Shown: piece by piece, positions 16,787 through 26,052 of the stretch
Numbering within the stretch: position 1 is the stretch's first letter
Layout: each line of letters begins with the position of its first letter
Assembly: GCA_022769325.1 (NCBI GenBank)
Contig: JALEKC010000157.1
Span: 1 to 45,861 of the forward strand
DNA from: Eubacterium sp.
GTDB lineage: Bacteria; Bacillota; Clostridia; Lachnospirales; Lachnospiraceae
Reading direction: 5' to 3'
Length of the DNA stretch: 45,861 nt
Program-made: the position numbers and the translations under genes
The notes under the pieces: generated by a model
Told to the model about the DNA's origin: nothing
What the model saw: only the letters and a program-made list of their open reading frames with translations
Database searches by the model: none

Positions 16787-17899
16787 CTAGTTTGTAATGG
16801 TAACCTCAGTTTCTTTATCGAAGAGGTGAATCTTCTCAGCATCCAGAGCAATCTTAATGGTATCACCAGGACGAGCAGTTGTACGAGGATTAACACGTAC
16901 TGTAATATCAGTATCTTCGATTGTGAAATACAAGAATACTTCTGCACCAAGCATTTCATAAACTTTAACTGTAGCTTCCAATGTAGTATCTGGAGAATTA
17001 CTGATAAACATTTCTTCATCTTTAATATCTTCTGGACGAATACCAAAGATGATATCTTTATCTTCATATCCATTTTCAATCAATTTCTTAGCTTTGCTCT
17101 CTGTAAGTTTGATGGAATTGTTTCCAAATACAAGAAGAACATCGGAACCGGAAACGGTTACTCTTGCTTTGATGAAGTTCATCTGAGGTGAACCGATGAA
17201 TCCAGCAACGAAAAGGTTGTTTGGACGCATATACAAATCCAATGGGCTGTCAACCTGCTGTACGATACCGTCTTTCATAACAACGATACGAGTACCAAGT
17301 GTCAAAGCCTCTGTCTGGTCATGTGTTACGTAGATAATTGTTGTTTCCAGTCTCTGATGAAGTTTGGAAATCTCAATACGCATCTGTACACGAAGTTTTG
17401 CATCCAAGTTGGAAAGAGGCTCATCCATAAGGAATACTTTAGGATCACGAACGATAGCACGACCCATAGCAACACGCTGTCTCTGTCCACCGGACAAAGC
17501 CTTTGGTTTACGGTCAAGCAAATGCTCGATATCAAGAATCTTAGCTGCCTCATGTACGAGACGGTTAATCTGATCCTTTGGAACTTTTCTTAATTTCAAA
17601 CCGAATGCCATATTATCAAATACGGACATATGTGGATACAAAGCATAGTTCTGGAATACCATGGCGATATCACGGTCTTTTGGCTCTACGTCATTTACTA
17701 ATTTGTCTCCAATCCAAAGCTCACCGCTTGAAATCTCTTCCAAACCAGCAATCATACGAAGAGTAGTTGATTTACCACATCCAGATGGACCTACGAAAAT
17801 GATAAATTCTTTATCTTCAATTTCAAGATTAAAGTCCTTAACAGCGTGAAAGCCGTTTGGATATACTTTGTTAATGTTTTTTAATGATAAACTTGCCAT
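16787..17899 (-). CDS. ugpC: Carbohydrate ABC importer ATP-binding protein (MsmK/UgpC type)
   Basis: This 370-residue ATPase is of the kind that serves one or several CUT1 sugar importers. It has Walker [11 protein letters not shown]-loop [10 protein letters not shown], signature LSGGQRQR, Walker [13 protein letters not shown], switch His THDQ, and a C-terminal OB/TOBE regulatory domain (about 240-370). No permease or binding-protein genes are nearby and the gene has its own terminator. It is therefore probably a shared orphan ATPase like MsmK, and the UgpC symbol is only the family name. Codon choice is cleaner than in the neighbours, with repeated GTA/CGT/AAG, as expected for high expression. 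AGGAGG precedes the ATG. Confidence 0.9.
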   Translation of the reverse strand: MASLSLKNINKVYPNGFHAVKDFNLEIEDKEFIIFVGPSGCGKSTTLRMIAGLEEISSGELWIGDKLVNDVEPKDRDIAMVFQNYALYPHMSVFDNMAFGLKLRKVPKDQINRLVHEAAKILDIEHLLDRKPKALSGGQRQRVAMGRAIVRDPKVFLMDEPLSNLDAKLRVQMRIEISKLHQRLETTIIYVTHDQTEALTLGTRIVVMKDGIVQQVDSPLDLYMRPNNLFVAGFIGSPQMNFIKARVTVSGSDVLLVFGNNSIKLTESKAKKLIENGYEDKDIIFGIRPEDIKDEEMFISNSPDTTLEATVKVYEMLGAEVFLYFTIEDTDITVRVNPRTTARPGDTIKIALDAEKIHLFDKETEVTITN

Positions 17900-17996
17900 T
17901 GCATGTTCCTCCTGAAAATATTTTTTTCATAACATCTGTATTTAATACTATACACTATTTTCAAGAAAAACTCTATATCTAAAATTCATAAATAAT

Positions 17997-18031
17997 AAAA
18001 AAATCTTTGTATAATTTGCATAAGATTTTTT
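17997..18031. terminator. Possible AT-rich terminator after the YitT gene
   Basis: AAAAAAATCTT and AAGATTTTTTT flank a 14-base loop and form an A/T-rich stem ending in a T-run on either strand. It overlaps the yitT stop codon. Only one G-C pair supports the stem, so it is weak. Confidence 0.4.
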
Positions 18032-18905
18032 ATGACATTTCATGCCAAAACCCCTCTCCCAGTACCTCTTTTGCATCAGAAACAATAAAAAAAGCATTTT
18101 TATCGGCACATTTCACAATTTCCTTTAATATAACCGCTTCTTTTTTAGACACAACGCACATAAGAACTGTTTTGTTGGTTTTCGAATACATTCCCCTCCC
18201 TTCTAAACCCGTAATTCCTCTTCCTAATTGCCGGAACACTTCTTCTGCAATGCTTTCCGAATCGTCGGATATGATATAAGCAACTTTGGCAAATTTCAAC
18301 CCCTCCACAATGGCATCTGACACCTTTCCTGTAACAAAAACTGCCACTACGGCATACAATCCTATCTCCAAGCCAAATACAAACACGCCGGCAGCCACAA
18401 TTACCGTATCAATGAGAATCAATCTTTCTGGAGCTCGTAATCCCAGCATAAATCTACCTGTTAATGTACTTAAAAGATCACTCCCTCCTGTAGACGCCCC
18501 CTGGGAAAATACAAGACCGATTCCGACACCATTTAATGTCCCCCCAACCAATGTTGCCATCAAATAGTCCTGTTTTACAATATCATAAGTGGGAACCACC
18601 ATTAAAAAGAAAGAAAAACAAATTGCCGCATAAATGGTTTTCCGTATAAACATTCTTCCTTTTTGATAATACCCCCAGATAAAAAGAGGAATATTCAGTA
18701 CCAGCGTGGTGAATCCTACGGAAATTCCTGGTGAGTTCTCTGTCTGTGTCATTTTTTTTACTAGAATTCCAATACCGGAAAAACCACCTGTGACCATGGA
18801 AAGAGGTTCATAAATCACATTGATTCCCACTGCCATAAAAAATGTACCTGCTGTTAAAAGCAGGTACGTCTTCCAAAGGTTTCTCTTATTGTTCTTGATT
18901 TTCAT
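18030..18905 (-). CDS. YitT family membrane protein (DUF2179 C-terminus)
   Basis: This 291-residue protein has five or so membrane helices with the conserved VTGGFSGIGILV and GASTGGSDLL segments, then a cytoplasmic DUF2179 domain (about 205-285, TGLEGRGMYSKTNKTVLMCV). The family's transport role is unsettled. The ORF track begins at 19073 inside the TagA-like gene. I use ATG 18905, with AAGGAG about 11 bases upstream and 37 bp after the previous stop. It is the last gene of a three-gene unit. Confidence 0.88.
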   Translation of the reverse strand: MKIKNNKRNLWKTYLLLTAGTFFMAVGINVIYEPLSMVTGGFSGIGILVKKMTQTENSPGISVGFTTLVLNIPLFIWGYYQKGRMFIRKTIYAAICFSFFLMVVPTYDIVKQDYLMATLVGGTLNGVGIGLVFSQGASTGGSDLLSTLTGRFMLGLRAPERLILIDTVIVAAGVFVFGLEIGLYAVVAVFVTGKVSDAIVEGLKFAKVAYIISDDSESIAEEVFRQLGRGITGLEGRGMYSKTNKTVLMCVVSKKEAVILKEIVKCADKNAFFIVSDAKEVLGEGFWHEMS

Positions 18906-18942
18906 CTCCAGACAACTCCTTTTGAGCATCGGACTGCTCCAA

Positions 18943-19668
18943 CTACTTTTTGATATTATAGTTGTCCATTTTCTTTTGAAATATTCGTTTTCTCCAGTTG
19001 ACAGAGTAAGGAACACGAGCAATGCTGGCATATAATTTTCCGAGATGAAGCCGTTTGATGATATTGGGTACATGAATATTTTCTCTTAATATCATATCCA
19101 TAACTCCACTTAATACTACACCCAATTTTGCATTTATCATATGACGATTATGTTCCAAAAAAACCTCCGCCTGCTCTCCTTGCATAGCCATCAAAATCAA
19201 GTCCGGCACCTTGGTATTGATTTCATTAACCAGCGCCTCTTCAGTAATGTTGGAATCCATGGAATACACTCCCGTTATTTCCATATCAACATAACTTTTT
19301 TTGATATAACGGTAAACAATTTTTGCTTCTTTTTTGTTTCTTAAAATCAAGAAACATTTTTTATTTTTCAGTAAGTCCTTTGCCATCAAGCGATGAGCAA
19401 TTCGATAATCAACCACCATTCCACCTGATTCAAGGACATCCACATGATACATACTCAAAATTGCCTTTTCTCCGGGCAAAACCAAATCTGCCTGCTGCAA
19501 TACCCGTTGAACCACCGGCTCCTCTTCATATTTATCAATATAGTCTAAAGAGATTAAATGCACCACCCGAAATAAATCACCGGAAAGATATTCTGCCATT
19601 TTCTCACAAAAAGTTTCTTCGGTCAAAAGATCCAGTTCCAAGTCCATAATTTTCAAACTTGTTCCCAT
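18943..19668 (-). CDS. TagA/WecG/CpsF-like protein lacking catalytic residues
   Basis: This 241-residue protein has the fold-level pattern of WecG/TagA glycosyltransferases, which add ManNAc or ManNAcA to a lipid-linked sugar. Recognisable parts are QQADLVLPGEKAI, MEITGVYS, DLILMAMQGEQAEVF, LGVVLSGVMDM and a basic amphipathic C-terminus. The family's PDG motif, with the catalytic Asp, reads PGE; the Gln of GxPxQE reads Ala (GEQAE); and the GVGGxFD motif is eroded to LSGVMD. It is probably a non-catalytic relative, though a changed mechanism is possible. ATG 19668 follows AAAGGAG, 35 bp after the LCP-like gene. Confidence 0.7.
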   Translation of the reverse strand: MGTSLKIMDLELDLLTEETFCEKMAEYLSGDLFRVVHLISLDYIDKYEEEPVVQRVLQQADLVLPGEKAILSMYHVDVLESGGMVVDYRIAHRLMAKDLLKNKKCFLILRNKKEAKIVYRYIKKSYVDMEITGVYSMDSNITEEALVNEINTKVPDLILMAMQGEQAEVFLEHNRHMINAKLGVVLSGVMDMILRENIHVPNIIKRLHLGKLYASIARVPYSVNWRKRIFQKKMDNYNIKK

Positions 19669-19703
19669 GACTACTCCTTTCTTTGTTGCACAAGTCCATC
19701 CAA

Positions 19704-20810
19704 CTATTTTAAAGCATCCTCTGTTCCCAATACAATCTCTACATCCGCTCCATTGGTCAAAGAATCGGCTTCCTGAATAATCGGATTTTTGAAATAATCT
19801 TTCAAATAGTGGCCCCACCTTTTTCTGCGAGCATAAATCGTTGTCTGTTTCTGAACGGCACCGGTATAGTCCCCAACTCCCATAACATATAAACCATCTT
19901 TTTCCAGTTTTTCTTTGTAAGCAGCAGCCAGTCCATTAATCTTGCTTCCATTGGTAATTTGAATACTGCGGGATTTCAACTTGTCAAATCCTGTCGTTGC
20001 AGTTGTTCCATCCACAGATTTTTGAGGAGTGGTACGTGCTTCCGTTTCCCAAATCTGATCAATCATTTTTTTTGTCTTTTTGCCATCCAGGGTTGCACTT
20101 CCTTTTATTTCTTCCGCATAGGCCCGGTGTGCATAGATACAATCTCTTTTTACTTTTATAAGCCCCGATGCATATTGCTGTTTCTGGCTCAACGTAATAT
20201 CCGATATCAAACTGTCCCATTCGTCTTCAATAAAATCTTTCATGGATTCTTCACTGCCATCTGTCGGCACCGTTTCCAGATATTCCTGGTTGGGACGAAA
20301 AGCACCATCTTTCTTTTCAAATCGCTTTTCGAATTCCACCGAATCCAATGCCGTAAAATAACCAATTTCCACATCTAATTCTTTCTGTAGCAACAAAATG
20401 CCGTATTCATAAGCGACATCTCCCTTAAAATACTGGTTGATATCCCGAAGGGTGACAATCTGTGGCATCGTAGGACTAATCTTCTGATATTCCTCAAAAG
20501 CCTTTGCATCCAGTGAAATCTGTGTTTTATTAGGAATCGTGATATAATCCAGATTTCCCGTTTCTTTATCAAATAATTCAAGTACGATTGCCCGCACAAG
20601 ATTGGTATCCTTTTCGACGCTATAGATCAAATTGCTGGACTCCGAACCGGTATCCACGGTAATCACATGCTCATACCGGGTACTTCTCTCCTCTTTTGTT
20701 GTGACTTTAAACCATAATGAAGTCAAAAAATAGCTTGCCACACCAACACCTACCAGCAAAGCCATGATTCCAATTGTTTTTCCAAATACTTTTAAAAATA
20801 TTTTCGCCAT
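19704..20810 (-). CDS. Degenerate LCP-like protein with LytR_C domain
   Basis: This 368-residue single-pass protein (helix about 11-32) has an extracellular part in two regions. The first (about 45-250) follows the LCP fold order (IVLELFDKETGNLDYITIPN, ELDVEIGYFTALDSVEF), but the conserved PRD motif reads PNK and no RxRH-type cluster is seen. The second (about 265-365, SIQITNGSKINGLA...VEIVLG) resembles the LytR C-terminal domain. LCP enzymes move lipid-linked polymers onto peptidoglycan; this one probably cannot. Compare the intact LCP at 34610-36100. It begins a three-gene unit with the TagA-like and YitT genes under the promoter at 20882-20910. Confidence 0.7.
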   Translation of the reverse strand: MAKIFLKVFGKTIGIMALLVGVGVASYFLTSLWFKVTTKEERSTRYEHVITVDTGSESSNLIYSVEKDTNLVRAIVLELFDKETGNLDYITIPNKTQISLDAKAFEEYQKISPTMPQIVTLRDINQYFKGDVAYEYGILLLQKELDVEIGYFTALDSVEFEKRFEKKDGAFRPNQEYLETVPTDGSEESMKDFIEDEWDSLISDITLSQKQQYASGLIKVKRDCIYAHRAYAEEIKGSATLDGKKTKKMIDQIWETEARTTPQKSVDGTTATTGFDKLKSRSIQITNGSKINGLAAAYKEKLEKDGLYVMGVGDYTGAVQKQTTIYARRKRWGHYLKDYFKNPIIQEADSLTNGADVEIVLGTEDALK

Positions 20811-20881
20811 ATTTTATCCCGTCCTTAAAATCTTTTTCCTAAGATTTGTTATCTTTTTTGCATGACATAAATAACAGACCT

Positions 20882-20910
20882 ATTATATCAAAAAACTTCA
20901 TCGTATACAA
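20882..20910 (-). promoter_or_regulatory. Promoter of the LCP-like / TagA-like / YitT unit
   Basis: TTGTAT (20905-20910) and TATAAT (20882-20887) are 17 bp apart on the minus strand, about 70 bp upstream of the LCP-like start. Confidence 0.7.
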
Positions 20911-21005
20911 GTTTTTTTGCATTTTTTGTTTTTCATCTTTCTTTTCCTTGCATTTCATGATACACTGAAACTAATTTTAACAAGTCAAAAGAAAGGAAAA
21001 TAATC

Positions 21006-21737
21006 ATGTCGATAACTGCAATTATAACCGGTGCATCCCGGGGAATCGGTGCTGCCACTGCACAAGTTCTTGCCAGAGAGGGCTATCAATTATTTTTATG
21101 TGCCAGCCATTCCGGTAAGGAATTGATGGCTGTGAAAGAACAATGCGAAGCTCTGGGAGCTTCCTGCACTACATTTCTTGGCGATTTGTGCCAGCCGGAA
21201 ACAGCCATGCAATTGGTGAATACTGCTTTGGATGCGTATCCCACTATCGATGTTCTTATTAACAATGCCGGCATCTCTCATGTGGGCCTGGTAACTGATG
21301 CATCCAAAGAAGACTGGAATCGTGTCCTTTCTGCCAATTTATCTGCCGCATTTTTTCTCTGTCAGGCAATCCTTCCCCACATGATTCACCGCAAACAAGG
21401 AAAGATAGTAAACATCTCCTCCATCTGGGGTGTTCATGGTGCCTCCTGTGAAGTGGCCTATTCTGCCTCCAAAGGCGGGCTCAATACATTGACGAAGGCG
21501 TTGGCAAAAGAGGTGGCTCCCAGTGGAATCTCTGTAAATGCCATTGCCTGTGGTATGATTGATACCCGAATGAATGCCTGCTTTTCCCGGGAAGAAATCA
21601 ACGATATCTGCGAAGAAATCCCCATCGGTCGTATGGCTTCCCCGGAAGAAACCGGAGAATTCATCTCACTTTTGTTAAAAGCTTCCCCTTATATGACCGG
21701 ACAGATTATTGGTTTCGATGGTGGTTGGGGAGTCTAA
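21006..21737 (+). CDS. SDR-family oxidoreductase (FabG-like)
   Basis: This 243-residue classical short-chain dehydrogenase has the NAD(P) motif TGASRGIG (about 8-15), NNAG, and the catalytic Ser-Tyr-Lys (SSIWG; YSASK). The C-terminus GQIIGFDGGWGV is that of 3-oxoacyl-ACP reductases. It stands alone with no fatty-acid synthesis genes around it, so it could instead act on another ketone; FabG in fatty-acid synthesis is only the closest comparison. AAAGAAAGGAAAA precedes the ATG, and a terminator follows. Confidence 0.88.
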   Translation: MSITAIITGASRGIGAATAQVLAREGYQLFLCASHSGKELMAVKEQCEALGASCTTFLGDLCQPETAMQLVNTALDAYPTIDVLINNAGISHVGLVTDASKEDWNRVLSANLSAAFFLCQAILPHMIHRKQGKIVNISSIWGVHGASCEVAYSASKGGLNTLTKALAKEVAPSGISVNAIACGMIDTRMNACFSREEINDICEEIPIGRMASPEETGEFISLLLKASPYMTGQIIGFDGGWGV

Positions 21738-21801
21738 ATCCATTTTCTCGCTTCTGAAATGCTAGAAACTCTCGATTGCCCCTATCATACTATCTTGCTA
21801 T

Positions 21802-21849
21802 AAAAAAAGGAAAATTGCTCCTTTTCATCAGGAACAATTTTCCTTTTTT
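21802..21849. terminator. Bidirectional terminator between the SDR gene and hydA
   Basis: AAAAAAAGGAAAATTGCTCC pairs with GGAACAATTTTCCTTTTTTA, with one bulge, leaving A/T runs at both ends. It lies between two convergent genes and can serve both. Confidence 0.85.
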
Positions 21850-21854
21850 ATAAT

Positions 21855-23570
21855 TTATTTGCCATAATGAACATGCAGCAATTCATGTGAACGTTCTTTC
21901 AACATACCGGTTTCATACATGGAAACCAGTGTTGGATTTTCTTCTGATCTCTTTACAATAGCAGATTTATCCGCTTTGTACATACCATTTGCACGTTCTT
22001 CTTTCACACTGCGATAACCAAACGGCTGTCCGGCACCACCGATACATCCGTACGGACATGCCATAACCTCTACAAAGTCCAGCTTCTCTTCTCCTTTTTG
22101 CAACTTTTCAATTAATTTTTCTGCATTACCAAGGCCATTTACCACACCCACGCGTAATGTAGTTCCTGCAACTTCAACTTCTGCAACTTTTGTACCTTCC
22201 AGGCCTCGAATACCAGAGTACTGTATTTCACGCAGAGCTTCGTTGTTTTTGTCAGCAACATGTCGAAGAGCAGCCTCCATGACGCCTCCGGTTACTCCAA
22301 AAATAACACCGGCACCTGAACTAATAGAAAATGGCATATCCGGCGCACTTGGTTCAATTTCATCAAATTGAATTCCCAATTCTTTTATCATCAGAATCAA
22401 CTCTTTCGTTGTAATGACATAATCTACATCCGGTACCTCATTCCGTTTAAATTCATCTCTTGCCGCCTCATATTTTTTTGCAACACACGGCATAACAGCA
22501 ACAGAAACCGTCTCCAAACCTGCTTCTTCATCCGCTGGTTTGTAATACTCTTTTAACACTGCACCAAACATTTCCATCGGAGATTTACAAGTGGAAACAT
22601 AAGGCAGAAGCTCAGGATGCTTGGTTTCCACATAACGCACCCAAGCCGGACAACAAGAGGTAAACAACGGAAGACTGTTTCCCAATGGATACTTCTGCTC
22701 TCCATTTTTCAATTTATAGACCAATTCATTGGCTTCTTCCACCACAGTTAAATCTGCGCTGAAACTGGTGTCGAATACCGTATCAAATCCCAGCATGCGA
22801 AGAGCTGTAAATATCTTACCAATGGAATTTTTTCCAGGTGTCAGACCAAATTCTTCTCCAATGGCCACACGAACTGCCGGTGCAATCTGTGCAACTACAC
22901 GTTTTCCAGGTGCATACAAAGCCTGCCACACTTCGCGCAGATCATTTTTAATCGTAATGGCTGCCGTCGGACAAACCGCTGCACACTGACCACAATTCAC
23001 ACAATCCGTCTCCGCAATCTTCTTACCAAATGCCGGGCTGACAATCATATCTGCCCCACGGAAAGCAAAATCAATAGCACCTACATTCTGTACTTCATTA
23101 CACATACGAACACAGTCACCGCAAAGAATACATTTACTTGGATCCCTCACAATGGAAAGGGAGGAATCGTCGATGCAGCGCTCTGGATGTGTATTTGGAA
23201 AACGTACTTTGGAAAGACGAAAACGAGTTGCCAACATCTGAAGACGGCAATTTCCGTCTTTATCACAAACTGTACAATCTCGACAATGAGATGCCAGAAG
23301 CAGTTCCAAAATCATTTTACGGTGCTGATGCAATTTTGATGTGTTGGTCTTGATAACCATCTTATCTCTTGGTGGTGTAGAACAGGATGCAATTACATTT
23401 CCTCTCTCATCTTCTACCACACACATACGACAGGCTCCATAAATGGACATGTCCGAATAATAACAAAAGGTCGGTACATGGATTCCTGCTTTACGAATCA
23501 CCTGCAATATATTTTTTTCATCCGTAAACTCCGTACGAATTCCGTCAATTATCATATATTTTTTAGACAT
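21855..23570 (-). CDS. hydA: [FeFe] hydrogenase catalytic subunit HydA (trimeric, NAD-linked)
   Basis: This 571-residue enzyme forms or oxidises H2. In order it has a [2Fe-2S] domain (Cys36, 47, 50, 63), a His-ligated [4Fe-4S] site (His95, Cys99, 102, 108), and two ferredoxin clusters (Cys147/150/153/157 and 190/193/196/200). The H-cluster motifs follow: TSCCPAWV, MPCVAKKYE and EVMACPYGCIGGAGQP. The third motif differs from the usual ACPGGC..GGGQP (Gly to Tyr and Gly to Ala). With HydB and HydC next to it, electron bifurcation between ferredoxin and NADH is likely. The track's GTG start is replaced by ATG 23570, 5 bases after AGGTGA. The HydEFG maturases are not in this window. Confidence 0.95.
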   Translation of the reverse strand: MSKKYMIIDGIRTEFTDEKNILQVIRKAGIHVPTFCYYSDMSIYGACRMCVVEDERGNVIASCSTPPRDKMVIKTNTSKLHQHRKMILELLLASHCRDCTVCDKDGNCRLQMLATRFRLSKVRFPNTHPERCIDDSSLSIVRDPSKCILCGDCVRMCNEVQNVGAIDFAFRGADMIVSPAFGKKIAETDCVNCGQCAAVCPTAAITIKNDLREVWQALYAPGKRVVAQIAPAVRVAIGEEFGLTPGKNSIGKIFTALRMLGFDTVFDTSFSADLTVVEEANELVYKLKNGEQKYPLGNSLPLFTSCCPAWVRYVETKHPELLPYVSTCKSPMEMFGAVLKEYYKPADEEAGLETVSVAVMPCVAKKYEAARDEFKRNEVPDVDYVITTKELILMIKELGIQFDEIEPSAPDMPFSISSGAGVIFGVTGGVMEAALRHVADKNNEALREIQYSGIRGLEGTKVAEVEVAGTTLRVGVVNGLGNAEKLIEKLQKGEEKLDFVEVMACPYGCIGGAGQPFGYRSVKEERANGMYKADKSAIVKRSEENPTLVSMYETGMLKERSHELLHVHYGK

Positions 23571-23588
23571 TCTTTTCACCTGACCTTT

Positions 23589-25478
23589 CTATCCTTCCTT
23601 TACTGCACCAAAGTTGCAGCCCTCTTTACAAGCACCACATTTGATGCACTTTGTCGTATCAATAACATGTGGTTCTTTTACCGTTCCGGTGATAGCTCCT
23701 ACCGGACACATTCTTGCACACTTGGTACATCCTCGACAAAGATCAGGATCAATCTGTAATGTCATCAATGCCTTACACTGGCCAGCGGGACATTTTTTAT
23801 CTACTACATGAGCAACATATTCATCCCGGAAATATTTGAGTGTACTAATAACCGGTGATGCCGCTGTTTTGCCCAGTCCGCACAATGCCGTCGCCGAAAT
23901 CGTATCTGCCAATTTTTCCAAAAGTTCGATATGCTCCATGGTTCCTCGGCCTTCGGTAATATCTGTCAAAAGTTCCAGCATACGCTTGGTCCCCTCACGA
24001 CAAGGAACACATTTTCCACAGGACTCATTTTGGGTAAAGTTCATGAAAAAGCGTGCCACTTCGACCATACAACTCTTGTCATTCATAACAACAAGACCTC
24101 CGGAACCAATCATAGCTCCAACTTTTTTCAATGAATCGAAGTCCAGTTTCATATCCAGATGGTCTTCCGTTGCACTGATGCAGAGACATCCACCGGATGG
24201 TCCACCAATTTGAACTGCCTTGAAGTCGCCACCTTTGACACCTCCTCCGATGTCAAAAATAACTTCTCTAAGAGTAGTTCCCATCGGCACCTCAATCAAT
24301 CCGGTATTATTAACATTTCCAGTCAGTGCAAATGCCTTGGTTCCATGATTATTTTCCGGTCCATATCCCTGATACCATTTAGCTCCGTTCAGAATAATCG
24401 GCGGCACATTACAAAACGTCTCTACGTTATTTAATACCGTCGGTTTATCAAACAAGCCATGTTCCACAGTTCTCGGTGGTTTGACACGAGGCATACCACG
24501 ATTTCCTTCAATGGAAGTTGTCAATGCACTTCCTTCTCCACATACAAAGGCTCCCGCTCCCTGACTGATATGAAGATCAAAGTCAAATCCGGAACCCAAA
24601 ATATTTTTACCAAGAAGTCCTTTATCCAATGCTTTATCAATGGCTGTCTGCAAGCGCTCAACTGCAAGAGGATATTCGGCACGCACATAGATATATCCAT
24701 GGTGCGCTCCTGTTGCGATGGCTGCAATCAGCATACCTTCAATGACACGATGTGGTTCTCCTTCCATCATGGAACGGTCCATAAATGCTCCTGGATCCCC
24801 CTCGTCTCCATTGCAGACAACGTATTTTTCTTCTTCTTTCTGGTCCAGAACCTGTTGCCATTTTCTTCCTGCCGGGAAGCCTCCGCCTCCACGTCCGCGA
24901 AGAGCCGATTCACTAATCTCATCCACAATTTGCTGTGGTGTCATATCAAATAAGGCTTTTGCTACTGCACTATAACCTCCAAGTGCTATGTACTCTGCGA
25001 TACTCTCCGCATTGATACGACCGCAATACTCTAGTGCAATACGGGTCTGCTGTTTATAAAATGGGATATCTTCCTGCTTTACATAGGATTTCAAAGTCTG
25101 ATCCGTATAAACCAGTCGCTCTACCACTTCATCCCCGACAATACTTTTTTCAATAATCTCTTCACAGTCTTCCACTTTAACTTTTAAATACAACCATCCC
25201 ATCGGTTCGATGCGAAGCAATGGTCCCATTTCGCAGAAACCATGACATCCGCTCTTTTTCAATCCGATGCTCTCATCATGTGGTTCTTTTTCCAAAGAAA
25301 GTGCACAACGTAGTCCCTTTTCCTCTATGATTTCTTTCATTTTGGCATAAATTTCCAAAGAACCCCCAGCCACACAACCGGTTCCTGCACATATCAATAT
25401 CTGCTTTCTTTGACTATTGAGAGAAGCCTGATACTCCTTTTGCTTTTCAATCAATTGCTCTCTGGTCTCAATTCTCAT
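23589..25478 (-). CDS. hydB: NADH-binding hydrogenase subunit HydB (NuoF-like)
   Basis: This 629-residue flavoprotein subunit has an N-terminal thioredoxin-like [2Fe-2S] domain (about 25-120, CAGTGCVAGG, CHGFCEMGP). The NuoF core follows with NADH/FMN motifs (RGRGGGGFPAGRKW, CNGDEGDPGAFMDR) and the N3-type cluster ESCGKCVPCREG. Two C-terminal [4Fe-4S] motifs follow: CRGCTKCARMCP and CIKCGACKEGC. This is the HydB layout of bifurcating hydrogenases and is longer than plain NuoF. The start at ATG 25478, with AAAGGTGG upstream, overlaps hydC by 11 bp; hydA follows after 18 bp. Confidence 0.95.
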   Translation of the reverse strand: MRIETREQLIEKQKEYQASLNSQRKQILICAGTGCVAGGSLEIYAKMKEIIEEKGLRCALSLEKEPHDESIGLKKSGCHGFCEMGPLLRIEPMGWLYLKVKVEDCEEIIEKSIVGDEVVERLVYTDQTLKSYVKQEDIPFYKQQTRIALEYCGRINAESIAEYIALGGYSAVAKALFDMTPQQIVDEISESALRGRGGGGFPAGRKWQQVLDQKEEEKYVVCNGDEGDPGAFMDRSMMEGEPHRVIEGMLIAAIATGAHHGYIYVRAEYPLAVERLQTAIDKALDKGLLGKNILGSGFDFDLHISQGAGAFVCGEGSALTTSIEGNRGMPRVKPPRTVEHGLFDKPTVLNNVETFCNVPPIILNGAKWYQGYGPENNHGTKAFALTGNVNNTGLIEVPMGTTLREVIFDIGGGVKGGDFKAVQIGGPSGGCLCISATEDHLDMKLDFDSLKKVGAMIGSGGLVVMNDKSCMVEVARFFMNFTQNESCGKCVPCREGTKRMLELLTDITEGRGTMEHIELLEKLADTISATALCGLGKTAASPVISTLKYFRDEYVAHVVDKKCPAGQCKALMTLQIDPDLCRGCTKCARMCPVGAITGTVKEPHVIDTTKCIKCGACKEGCNFGAVKEG

Positions 25479-25965
25479 CGTCCGCACCACCTTTCGCTTC
25501 TTCTTGAAGAGTCTGAATCAATTCCCTTGCTTTTTCCGGAGTCATAGCCGGATGCACATGATCATTCACCGTACATACCGGTGCCAGACCACAAGCGCCA
25601 AGACAGGATACTGTCTCCACTGTAAAAAGCATATCATCTGTTGTAGGCTTTGCCTCAGTCACTCCAAGGATTTTACGAAATTCTTCGAGAATTGGGACAG
25701 ATTTACGCACATGACAAGCTGTCCCATCACATATTTTAATTACATATTTTCCCTTTGGTTCCAATGAAAAATTCTCATAAAATGTGGCAACACCATAAAT
25801 CTTTGCTTCGCTCAATTTCAATTTTTTAGCAATGTAGCACAATGCCTCTTCCGGCAAATAATGATACTCCTTTTGAATGTCCTGCATAATCGCAATCAAA
25901 AGTGTAGGATCATAGTCGTGTTTTTGCAAAATTTCATCTAACTTTGCAATTTCTTGGTTTGTCAA
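25468..25965 (-). CDS. hydC: Hydrogenase subunit HydC (NuoE-like, TTG start)
   Basis: This 165-residue thioredoxin-fold [2Fe-2S] protein has the four ligands in CDGTAC and CLGAC, and a helical N-terminus of the NuoE type (YHYLPEEALCYIAKKL). It passes electrons within the HydABC complex. The ORF track begins 6 codons upstream at another TTG, but that codon overlaps the ribosome site AAAGGAGAAGG. The TTG at 25965 is correctly spaced from it. hydC is the first gene of hydCBA. Confidence 0.92.
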   Translation of the reverse strand: MTNQEIAKLDEILQKHDYDPTLLIAIMQDIQKEYHYLPEEALCYIAKKLKLSEAKIYGVATFYENFSLEPKGKYVIKICDGTACHVRKSVPILEEFRKILGVTEAKPTTDDMLFTVETVSCLGACGLAPVCTVNDHVHPAMTPEKARELIQTLQEEAKGGADDEN

Positions 25966-26023
25966 TTGTCCTTCTCCTTTCAAATAACATCTTTCGCTGT
26001 AAAAAACAACGTCCTATTGATAA

Positions 26024-26052
26024 ATTATATCATTATTTTGCTATTTGCACAA
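26024..26052 (-). promoter_or_regulatory. Promoter of hydCBA
   Basis: TTGTGC (26047-26052) and TATAAT (26024-26029) are 17 bp apart on the minus strand, about 55 bp upstream of the hydC start. The -35 lies just inside the 3' end of the yfhO-like gene, so hyd can be expressed independently of the surface-polymer locus. Confidence 0.7.

Noticed and set aside
16625-17191. 188-residue plus-strand ORF
   Set aside because: It runs antisense through the sugar ABC ATPase gene and its terminator, with low-complexity Phe/Ile-rich content.
17900-18000. Promoter of the sugar ABC ATPase gene
   Set aside because: TTGAAA and TATAGT/TATTAA occur but not at a workable spacing, so I could not assign a specific promoter.
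24459-24953. 164-residue plus-strand ORF
   Set aside because: Shadow of hydB on the opposite strand; Cys/His-rich only because it mirrors conserved Gly/Ala codons.
21855-25965. Complex I or NAD-dependent formate dehydrogenase genes
   Set aside because: The H-cluster motifs TSCCPAWV, MPCVAKK and MACPYGC identify the large subunit as an [FeFe] hydrogenase; NuoE/NuoF likeness belongs to HydC/HydB.
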